From: Lineolata rhizophorae
Lineage: Eukaryota; Ascomycota; Dothideomycetes; Lineolatales; Lineolataceae
Length of the DNA: 47,388 nucleotides
NCBI GenBank assembly: GCA_010093515.1
Contig: MU001684.1
Location: 530,352 to 577,739 of the forward strand
Direction: 5' to 3'
The notes below the pieces were generated by a model. That model ran no database searches. It had not been told where the DNA came from and saw only the letters and a list, made by a program, of their open reading frames with translations. Made by a program: the position numbers and the translations under genes. Shown in pieces: positions 22,701 to 31,989 of the stretch (position 1 is its first letter; each line of letters starts with the position of its first letter).

Positions 22701-25324
22701 TTGAGCTTGGCAAAAACCAGGGATGATCGCTGGCAAGAAACTGGGGAGGCAGCGGTTGTGGCACGGCTTTATACCGCAACAGGACTAGCGCGCTACGGGA
22801 CTTGGCGGAGTTTAGCCGACGGTCGACTTCAACGATTGACGACAACTTGTTGTGGAACGTCAAAGACAGCGGGCGCTATCTGCCGTGCATGTATGACGAG
22901 GCCAAAAACAAAGAGCGCGAGATCGACTGGTCACATAAGTTGTTGACATGCGTTCTAGATCCCGCTACCATGCTGCCCGTATGGCCAGAAGAAGCGACAA
23001 TCAATGGCCGCACTCTGCTAAGTCTTGCCGTACGAAAAAGCTCATATCGTCATCCGAGAGACAGGCCGAACCACATCGGAGTCGCGAGAAGAGTTCTCGA
23101 CTCATGCTAAATGCAGGGGTATGTCCGTCCGCGCTTCCATTACCGAGGCGGCCCATCCGTCACTCTCGCCGTTTTGCCCAGACCAGCGCCAAGACCGATG
23201 TTTATATACGCACCCTGCCGAGTTTTAATCTATTTCTTGATTTCTCCCCGCTTCATCACTCCGGATGCTTCTCCCTCGCCTCTCCCTACCCCTTTCCCCC
23301 TCTTTGGGCCCCCCTTCCCCAACATAGCACGAACCAGCACGCAAGCAACTCACCTGTTTGCCAAGGAGACAGCACGAGACACCCCGACAAGCCAAGTCCG
23401 CCGCGCTCGCCTTCGCTTTCTCCGCCGCATCGTCGGATTCCAACCACAGGCCAAGCGACGGTCGATGTTTCTCCCGAGCGCAGCAACGTGTCTCGGCCAG
23501 GTGCATGCACCTGGAAATGTAGCGCTGGGCGCTTGGAGAGACTGAATTTCGCGGACGGGCCGACGTCATTGCGGCTCCGCCATTGCCATGGGCCACGGAC
23601 TCCATGATGTTTATGTGTCCAGTTATCGACCTAGTGAGGGAGATACCTCCCTGTCTTAACTTCCCGCCTAGTAGGGTGCCGTTCAAGTGGACCAAGTGAG
23701 TTCCCCCTTCAGGTTTCAGTCCGCTGGAAAGGGAGGAGAGGCTCAGGGTCCGCGCCTCGGCTCGGCAAGTCCATCTGCCGTTTGCCACCCGCCGTCTCTT
23801 AGGTTCATGGCGGAGCGCGCCGGAGATGTGCGTTAGCTTAAGCTAGCCTAGCTGCAAGTTGCAGGAGCAATGTCCGTCTAGCGTACATTTTTGTTTTTTT
23901 TTTTTTTTTTCCGAGCGGAACGGGCGCGAGAAGCGCGTGTTGAAGCAGACAGGTGAGGCCTTCGGGGATTGAGGTAGGAGGAGGGGGTGCGCGGCGCGGA
24001 TGGCGTGTACGTTTTTGATTGAGCGTAGATTTGGCGCGGAAGTGCTAAGCAGAGTGAGTGAGCAAAGATCCATGATGGACGTGCGTCAAGGATCCCGAAT
24101 TGATTGCATGCGAAAAGCACATACCTCTGCCCAGAAGAGCGCCTGCAGCACGCGTCCGAGTGTAAGGCTCTGGAAGTCGCTCCCCTTAGTTCTGCTTGCA
24201 GTGGCCGTCGAAATGGTGGCAAATGCGGATCCTATTCTTCTAGTTGTCGTTCTGTTCCTGACCTTTCTTAACTTTGCTTTTCACCAAAACCTCGGAAGCT
24301 AGGTTGCACCCTGCGGCTTTTCCACTGGTTCATTACCACTCTAATTCCGACGATCGCTTCCTGTTTTTGCTTGTTCCCACAGTCGCTTGAGAAGAGAGGC
24401 CTGCTCGAAGTGCGATATTGGAAGAGGAAAAAATTGTGCGCACGTATATTGCTTCACGACTTGCCGTTCTCCATACGCGGCCCCGCTGGAAGCAGCCCTT
24501 GCAGGGCTGGCCGCAATACCCCAACTTCTGGTCACTCGTTGAAGAATAATTCTTGATCTATATTGCGCCCTGTCACCGGCCGTACGCCCGGCCAAGCAAG
24601 GGCCAAAGCAACGAAGATTCCCAGCAAGCCTTCCGTGCCGGTTGCCCCAGATTTTCCAGAAGCCCAAAAACGACCTGCCCGCATCCCCGCCGCTCTTTTC
24701 CCTGCCCGACTTCGCTTCTCGATTTCTTGGTGGTAGGTACGGCTCTCGTCTTGTCCCGCGCGCTCTGTCTCACCAGCTTCCTGCTTTCCTTCCTTGGACG
24801 AGGCGGCGGCGGCACGGCAAAGGCGACTGGCAAGAACGGTCGCGGGCGCATGCAGCGTGGTGGCACAAACGAAACCCCGACGGCCCACGCCATTTGCGGC
24901 ACGCATACTGCTGTTGTCCCTCTCTGCGCAAAATATCCCGGGAAGAAAAGTTTGCGGTGCGGCCGTTGCTGTAGTAGGCGCCCGACTTCCGTATCGAGTG
25001 TCCAGTTCCTTCACCGTCGCAACCGCCCTTTAGCGTAGTCGCTGGCATCGTGACGTTTGTGCTAACCCCAATACCTGCGTAGGAAGCGACGACTCATGAA
25101 CCGAGCCTAGTACCGATTCCGCGTTCGGCCGCCAACACGTCGTGCCTTCCGAGCTCAATGCAGTAACCACTGCGAATTTGCGCCCGCCACTCTCCTCCTT
25201 CCCCTCCCACTCCTTCCCACTCAGCTTTTTTCTTCTGTGTGCTCTGCAGAGCGGCCGGCGCCCCCACGCTCCTTTCACTCGTTTCCTTTCGCCACTCCGG
25301 CCGCCCTTCTTTCGCAAAACCGAC
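19786..25324. other. AT-rich, gene-poor region and chitin synthase promoter
   Basis: 19786-20180 is the UPF2 promoter side. About 20190-21200 and 21560-22050 are visibly AT-rich, with many TA steps and no open frame of note, which fits mutated repeat DNA. 22160-23790 has ordinary composition and several frames of 60-219 codons on both strands without a recognisable domain. A T5-G-T17 tract lies at 23888-23910. 24540-25320 is GC-rich with overlapping shadow frames and C/T-rich stretches (25184-25310) just before the chitin synthase start, and is probably its promoter and leader. Confidence 0.45.
23888..23910 (+). repeat. T-rich homopolymer tract
   Basis: Five T, one G, then 17 T, in non-coding DNA. 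Of possible use as a nucleosome-free promoter element; no gene start is adjacent. Confidence 0.8.
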
Positions 25325-28300
25325 ATGTGGAGCGAGATCTTCGCGAGAAAAGATGCCAATGGCGTGCTGGATATCGATGACCCATGGCCGACTCCAGATG
25401 TACGTCGCACTCCCCTCTTTCGAAACGAGACCATATGCTCCGCGCACATATGTAACTTGTTAGCAGTTGAGAGAGCTAACTCGCTCGTCCGGGCACGTAG
25501 ATCATATATGTGTCAATCATTGGCACTGTTATGTTGGCGGCCTTCCTGGAGTGGTTCCTATGGCTGGCAGCGTTTGTGTACTGTCTCATCAAGACATTCC
25601 AAAAGGCCGAGAACTTGAGCACGAAGATTTTGTCCGTCGTGATGATAGCGGGGTTTAGCTCGTTGAGGTGAGTATCCCCGGGCGGCCGGCGCGCAACCCA
25701 GATTTTGGTTTCAGGAGCTTCAGCACAAGAGGCACTAACGGCCGATTGGCAGGGCGATTTTCATGCCTATTATGCTCGTTACACTGCCCCTCCCGTCGCA
25801 GCTCACCAAGTACTTCCCACAAGACATGGTGACGGTCCTTCAGTGGTTTGCATTTTGGTCGTTTGCGGGCCTGTTGACAATACCTTGGTTGATATGCGTC
25901 TACCAAGTGGTGACGAACTCAATTGGCCGGACGAAACGGATCAAATACGTGTTAGACGAGGATTCGGCGCCGAAAGTCGTCATTGTTATGCCATGCTACA
26001 AGGAAGTCCCTGACATCCTGATCCGAACGGTGGACTCGCTCGTCGACTGCGAATACCCGCCATCGTGCCTGCACGTATTCCTGTCGTTTGACGGAGATCA
26101 AGAAGACGAGTTGTACCTGCACACGATTGAAAAGCTAGGGGTGCCCTTAACGTTGGACAGCTATCCGAAGAGTATCGATGTAACTTACCGGAGCACCCGT
26201 ATAACAGTCTCTCGATTCCCCCATGGTGGTAAACGTCACTGCCAGAAGCGCACGTTCAAGCTTATCGACAAGATCTACACCGAATATCTGAAGCGCAACG
26301 ACAACCTCTTCGTGCTCTTTATTGACTCGGACTGCATCCTCGACCGTGTCTGCATTCAGAACTTCATGTACGAGATGGAGCTCAAGCCAGGAAGCAAAAA
26401 GAACATGTTGGCCATGACCGGAGTCATCACATCGACAACGGAGAAGAACAGCCTCATCACCATCCTCCAGGACATGGAGTATATCCACGGACAGCTCTTC
26501 GAACGATCGGTTGAGTCCTCGGTGGGCGCGGTCACGTGCTTACCAGGCGCGCTTACGATCTTGCGCTTCTCAGCTTTCAGGAGGATGGCCAAGTACTACT
26601 TCGCAGACAAGGCGGAGCAATGCGAGGATGTTTTCGACTTCGCTAAATGCCATCTTGGCGAGGACCGCTGGTTGACTCATCTCTTCATGATCGGTGCAAA
26701 GGAACGGCATCAGATTGGCATGTGTACGGGGGCGTTTTGCAAGACGGAGGCGGTTCAGAACTATCGCTCTCTTCTCAAGCAGCGCCGACGGTGGTTCTTA
26801 GGCTTCATCACCAACGAGGCGTGCATGCTGACAGATATACGACTCTGGAAGCGCTACCCCATTCTCTGCATCATCCGCTTCATGCAGAACACGATCCGCA
26901 CGACGGCACTGCTGTTTTTTATCATGGTCATTTCCATCCTAACAACCAGCAAGCGTATCTCGGACCTACCAGTAGGGTTCATCGCTGTGTCTCTCGGCCT
27001 CAACTGGGTCCTTATGGTATACTTCTCTGCACGACTTGGGCGTATGAAGATCCTCCTCTATCCAATGATGTTTGTCCTCAACCCTTTCTTCAACTGGGCC
27101 TATATGGTTTATGGCATCTTCACCGCAGGCCAACGGACGTGGGGCGGCCCGCGCGCGGACGCCGGCACCGCAGATACGAACACTACTGTCCAACAAGTTA
27201 TTGAGCAGGCTGAAGAGGCCGGCGACGAACTCAACATTGTTCCAGAAACGTTCAAGACCGCCGCCGAAGCCAAAGCGAAAGAAGCGGAAGCCAAGGCCGA
27301 AGCCTACGAACAACGGCATCCCGGACGCCATCGTCACCCTCAGCGGCCTTATCCTGTACCCTTACAACCTAGTGACAACATCGAAGGGCAATTCGCGGCT
27401 CCCGAACTACTACCTGGCGGGTGGTACGAACAAGGCGTCAACGAGTCCGGCGACAGCATCGCGATGCAATACCGGCTACGCGCACAGCACCATATGCCGC
27501 TACACCCGCGCGACAGCTTCGACAGCTGGATCAGCAGTGCAAGCACCGCGGCCGGAAGCGTCGTGTTGCCGCGACGCGTCGAAAGCATCATGGATCCTGA
27601 GGAGGCGCGGCAATATCGAGAGCAGCTGGCAGAGCAAAGGCCGGCGGGCGGTGCCTTCTACGAGGCCAGTAATTGGGTGGGACGTGGAAGGGCGCCACAT
27701 AGGGGTACTGTGAATGTAGATGAGACGCCGGCTGGTGTGAGTGAGAAGCAGGGACATGGTAGTCATGGCAGCGGGAGCATGAGTGGGAGCGGATACGGAT
27801 CACCGTTGAAGAAGGAAGGGTTTACCGAGGAGATCAGGGCAGTGGCGCCGCTGCTAGGCGATGAGAAAGAGAAAGAAATCAAGAAGCAACAGCAGCCACG
27901 ACATCCGTCCAATCTCAGCGCGATGTCCAGTCTCAGTACAGCTTCTCAAGCACCGGTACCGCCGGCCAAGGAGTCGCAGGATCAGCCGACACAACAGCCT
28001 GCCAAGCTCTCGCCGCCTCATCCTCCGCATGAGCAGGGAATCCCTAACTCTCCTCCTCAACTCCCTCTTCCGTCGCCTCTGCTTTCTACACGTTCGGACA
28101 CTCTTCCCTCGCCGCTACGGTTGCCGCCACTTGATGTCAATGGTAATGTCGCCGGTTTGTTGAGACCGGAGCCGGCGCATATGGTGGCACGCGAGACAGA
28201 GCGAGAAGCAATATTACCACACCCTCAGCAGGGGATGTCGCCGTCACGTGGAATAAGTTATCGAGAACCGTCATCCCCAACAAAAATGCAGGCCAGAGAG

Positions 28301-28952
28301 CCGCCGTCACCGACCAAGATACCGAGGCCGCAGCAGAGTCCAATGCAAGCACAGCTGCCACCAAAACCACAGAGAAAACTATCGCCGTCGCAGAGGCCAA
28401 GCTCGCAGTCAAAGTCCCGGCCACCACAGACTGCGATGTCGCAGGTGCAGCATAAGTATCCTCCGCAGCATCGTCAAGAGCAGCAAGAGAGAGCAACATC
28501 CCCGGAGCAGATGCAACAACAGCCACGCCAACCTCCAGTCCAAACACGCCCACAACAGCCGCCACCACATGCTCCCCGGCCTCGTCAGCAGTCTCCTCCA
28601 TCACAGTCTGAGGCTGGCCCTTACACGCAACAACCCGCTTCGTCTTCCTCTTCACCTCCATCTCAGCTCTCTGCACTGCCCGAATTCATGCCCGGCCCTC
28701 CTCCGCCTCCGCGGCCGCAACATCAAGGCCCACGCTTCGGCTCCGATCGGCCCGTTCCGGTTCGCATGGGCACCTCACCGATAATGCAGACGCGGTCCCC
28801 GCCGCCGCCGCAGCAGCAACAGCCGTTAGGGGAGGCCGACGCGCCGTCAATGCGCATGCCATTCATCAGCGATCCGCCTTCACCTCCGTCGCCGATAGAT
28901 GACGATATGGCTTTGAGCGGACGGGTCAGTCCTCCGAGCCCCAATCCCGCCT

Positions 28953-28989
<37 letters not shown>

Positions 28990-29554
28990 GCAGCAGCAAG
29001 GCGCCAATGTGATGGCTGGGAGAGTCAGCCCCACAGCGTCAGGCTCATGGTACCTTCCGCACCGAGGCCAAAGCCAAGCTCAACCTACGCTGCGGCAGGA
29101 GCAGCGGACTTTCCGTGCGCAATTGGGTCCTTCGGCCGAATCCGCGTCGGGAAGTCGACTAGAAGGTCCATTTAATCCGCACGTTCCGTTTCTGCCTGAA
29201 ATGCGCGAAGTGGAAAGGTCGGGTCCGGCGCAGGGACCCGTGGAAGGTATGCTTCGCCAACAGGGGCAGCAAATGCAAGGAAGGAGCCAGGGCCATGACC
29301 AGGAACACGAGCAACAGCAGCAGCAGCAGCCGAGAAGGCAGCGAGCGCCGTCGGGAGCACCCGACAGGCAGGACTTGGTGGAGTTGTTGAGAGGAAGGCC
29401 GGATTCAGGAGACGTGGCAGGTACGACGGGGCTAGGACCGAGTGCGGGTACGAGGGGAGAAGGAGCGGATGAGGAGGGAGGAGGTCTAGGTGAGAAGGAA
29501 AGCAAGAGGAGGAAGAGGAGGTTGACAAAGACGAGGGCGGGGGACGAAGCGTAA
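25325..29554 (+). CDS. Chitin synthase, division III, class VII-like
   Basis: Three exons: 25325-25399, 25501-25667 and 25753-29554, 1347 aa. Intron 1 (101 nt) has GAGCTAAC and ends ACGTAG; intron 2 (85 nt) starts GTGAGT and ends GGCAG. The first two exons supply two N-terminal membrane segments, and a third lies at about 112-135. The GT2 chitin synthase core follows: VVIVMPCYKE (155-165), SFDGDQED (192-199), FIDSDC (270-275), CLPG (343-346), EDRW (384-387) and QRRRW (424-428). Several membrane segments follow at about 450-540. It has no myosin motor and no long N-terminal domain, which points to the short class VII type rather than classes V or VI. It polymerises UDP-GlcNAc to chitin at the plasma membrane. 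The remaining roughly 800 residues are Pro/Gln/Ser-rich, with 14 consecutive Gln at 28958-28999, and end basic (SKRRKRRLTKTRAGDEA). Class VII enzymes are usually nearer 900 aa, so this tail is unusually long. No start or splice sign suggests two genes. Confidence 0.88.
28958..28999 (+). repeat. CAG/CAA repeat coding 14 Gln
   Basis: Fourteen CAG or CAA codons in a row inside the chitin synthase tail, mostly CAG. Such tracts often vary in length between strains; a change by whole codons would keep the frame. Confidence 0.9.
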
Positions 29555-30090
29555 GCTGATTAGGGTAGGTGGAACATTGGCTTGGCCTGTGCATACTATG
29601 GTAGCAGGCCTAAGTAAAGTCACAGTGGGTACGAGCAGGGGTTGGCGAAGCTAGCTAGATCTGGATATGTTACCATCATGTGTAGCAGCGCTGAGAATTA
29701 ATTATATCTTCGCGACGCTGCTTCATTGCAGTGGAGCGCGAAGCAATCACGCGAAAGCCGTAAGCTAAGTGAAACTCACGTGCGTAATCACGTGCGGATG
29801 TTGCTTCACTACATCCAGATAAACCATCACTCGATCAGATGCCCACATGCTAACCAGTGGTTCAGTCCCGCCGGATACACTTTGTCTAAAGTTCCTCGCT
29901 ACCACTACTGCTGCTTCCCACTACTATTTCCGCTTCCTAGTACTGCTACTGCTGCTTCCTACTACTGCTACTGCTTCCTGCTGCTGCTGCTGCCTCAAAC
30001 ACCGCTGCTGCTTCCACCGGTGCTCTTCCTCCCGGCTCCTGCCACCGGTGCTTCCTACTAATACTACTGCTTCCTACTACTGCTGCTTCC
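29555..30090. other. Intergenic, paired CACGTG and degenerate TAC/CTG repeats
   Basis: Downstream of the chitin synthase. Two CACGTG hexamers lie 12 bp apart at 29777-29782 and 29789-29794, each inside TCACGTGCG. From about 29900 the sequence becomes a degenerate mix of CTACTACTGCTGCTTCC-like words leading into the regular array. Confidence 0.6.
29777..29794. promoter_or_regulatory. Paired CACGTG sites
   Basis: Two E-box-type hexamers in direct TCACGTGCG copies. CACGTG is bound by fungal bHLH factors such as Cbf1- and Pho4-type proteins. They lie about 630 bp before the DUF7924-like start and about 220 bp after the chitin synthase stop, so the target is unclear. Confidence 0.35.
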
Positions 30091-30360
30091 TACTATTACT
30101 GCTGCTTCCTACTATTACTGCTGCTTCCTACTATTACTGCTGCTTCCTACTATTACTGCTGCTTCCTACTATNNNNNNNNNNNNNNNNNNNNNNNNNNNN
30201 NNNNNNNNNNNNNNNNNNNNNNNNNNNNNNNNNNNNNNNNNNNNNNNNNNNNTACTGCTGCTTCCTACTATTACTGCTGCTTCCTACTATTACTGCTGCT
30301 TCCTACTATTACTGCTGCTTCCTACTATTACTGCTGCTTCCTACTATTACTGCTGCTTCC
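30091..30360 (+). repeat. 19-bp tandem array interrupted by a gap
   Basis: Perfect copies of TACTATTACTGCTGCTTCC: four full units at 30091-30166 plus six bases up to the gap, and 13 bases plus five full units at 30253-30360. The unit lacks stop codons in all three forward frames, so long open frames across the array (as at 29847-30518) mean nothing. The copies are identical, unlike the diverged 19-bp array at 3441. Confidence 0.95.
30173..30252. other. 80-N assembly gap
   Basis: A run of 80 undetermined bases inside the 19-bp array. The flanking partial units (6 and 13 bases) add up to one full unit, so the true missing length should be a multiple of 19 if the array is regular. Eighty is not (76 or 95 would be), so the stated gap size is an estimate. 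Confidence 0.95.
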
Positions 30361-30403
30361 TACGGTGTTCCTTTATCCCGGCCCCGGCAACCGCTGCCAT
30401 CAT

Positions 30404-30409
30404 TATAAA
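30404..30409 (+). promoter_or_regulatory. TATA box candidate
   Basis: TATAAA, just after the repeat array. It is only 12 bp before the ATG at 30421 but 81 bp before the in-frame ATG at 30490. If it works as a TATA box, the downstream ATG is the likelier start of the following gene. Confidence 0.4.
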
Positions 30410-30420
30410 ACGCTTTCCCT

Positions 30421-31856
30421 ATGGCTTCTCCACCTCTTCATCATCATCTGCAGCAGAATCGATACCGCTGTATCTCTCCTCGCTGTGCGATGAAGCGGTC
30501 TTGTCGCTACCTCAGTGACTTGCCGACTCCACCCGACAGCAAACGCTTGCACACCGACGGCAGCTCTCCTGAGACGAACGAACGCCTGCATACCGGCGAA
30601 GAAAACGCCGCTCTCCGCCAAACTTGTTCTGCCTCGGCCGAGAACTCGAAGTACGAGTTCATCACCCGTTGGCGGGAAGAATCTGCCGTTGTCATGGATC
30701 ATTCGAACAGTTCTCCTGGCCGCAAATTTGCAGCTTTTGCTCCTTGTCCCTCGCCCATGGAGTCTCCTGGGCAGGCTGCACAGTCTGTCCTAACGTCCGT
30801 TACGCCGGCACACTCTTCGACCAACCAGTCTAAGAGCTCAGCTAAGAGACCATCACCCCCGCTATTCCGCGGTATGCTGCACGCAGTTGGAATCGGCATT
30901 GTCTTGCGAGGCCTTCCTGATACCCATAAGGCTGAAGTTGATCGGATATTGGGCAGAGACGGCCAGCGAGGCCATATTTCTGACGCCGACAGAGCTGCGG
31001 CTGACATTTGGCGGAATCGGGTGATCGAGATACTGGGAGGAACTTTTATCGAGTCAGATCTCGTAAATGCACTGATGGTTATGTTACTGTCTCTCTCGCC
31101 TATGTCTCGGCTGGCGTGCTCGAATTGCAACGGTTTGTTATGCACGAACTAGTGTCCAGGTACTATTGCTAACGACATATAGAATGGCGAAAAGATGCAA
31201 CTACTAGTGGACCTGGAAAAGGACCGAGAGAGAGCTCTGCAGATTTCAACCTAGCAACGAGGGTGGAAGACACGTATATTCCAACGCCAATCGAAGGCCC
31301 GCGACCAGATATTGCTGTAGGGTTGTCATTCAAAAAGGCCGTCCGTCCCGTTCTCGGCCGAGTTAAAGCAAGTGTGCTTCCCACCCTTCAGGAGAAAAAT
31401 GTTTTAGTTGGGGAACCGACTTTCCAGGCCAGAGATCTGTACTTCCCATTTCTGGTTGCGGAGGTTAAAACTGGCGCAACGTCCGGCTCTCTATTCGAGG
31501 CTCAGAATCAGGCCGCTGGCGATGCAACAAGGGCGGCAAACATCTTCCAAAGCGTACGCGCTAGAGCAATCGAAGCGGGCTGGCAGGATAACGGCCGACC
31601 TTTTCTCGCCCCCCCTTTCATCTTTGCTCTCACTGTCGAAGACTCGGTCGTGGAGCTCTGGGTGCACTATTTTGATGCGCAAGAGCGATTTTTTTTTTTC
31701 ACAAAGTTAGGTACTTGGGATGCTGTTGACGAGAACAGCTACAGGCAACTGGTCGGGATGCTCAGTAGGATTCTGCTCTGGGGCGAATCCACCGTCCAGC
31801 CTCTAGCTCTTGGTCAGCTCAAGTTTGCTTTACAGCTGGTCGATCCTGAGCTGTAG
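30421..31856 (+). CDS. DUF7924-like protein with PD...ExK residues
   Basis: Two exons, 30421-31132 and 31183-31856, 461 aa. The 50-nt intron starts GTTTGT, has TTGCTAAC and ends ATATAG; phases agree and the join reads CSNCNEWRKDA. A TAA at 30406 closes the frame upstream. The second ATG (30490, MKRSCRYLSDL) may be the true start. The N-terminal third is Ser/Pro-rich and basic. The C-terminal domain has PRPDIAVGL (PD at 279-280), FPFLVAEVK (E331, K333) and AQNQ (344-347), the layout of a PD-(D/E)XK nuclease-like fold and, from memory, of the fungal DUF7924 domain. These proteins are numerous and variable in filamentous fungi and their function is not established; nuclease activity here is inference only. 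A run of 11 T at 31689-31699 codes for RFFFFT and could slip, but the frame stays open and ends plausibly (LKFALQLVDPEL). It is convergent with the transporter gene, 133 bp away. Confidence 0.7.
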
Positions 31857-31989
31857 CACAAAAAAAGGAGGATCGGCGCTGCCGCCAGCTTCTTGGGATG
31901 ATCGCACGCTGAGTTTGGGCTCTTTGTATCCTTCGCTATTCTTTTTGTTTCATAGTGATAGCACGAAGAAATAGCAGTCACAATACAAG

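Noticed and set aside
22425-22946. 173-codon plus-strand frame in the gene-poor region
   Set aside because: No recognisable domain, no homologue-like motif, and other frames are open nearby.
24532-25048. Several overlapping frames on both strands before the chitin synthase
   Set aside because: Mutually overlapping, GC-driven, and in the position of the chitin synthase promoter and leader.
29847-30518. Open frame of 223 codons across the tandem array
   Set aside because: The 19-bp unit has no stop in any forward frame, so openness is automatic; the product is a Leu/Tyr/Cys repeat crossing an N gap.
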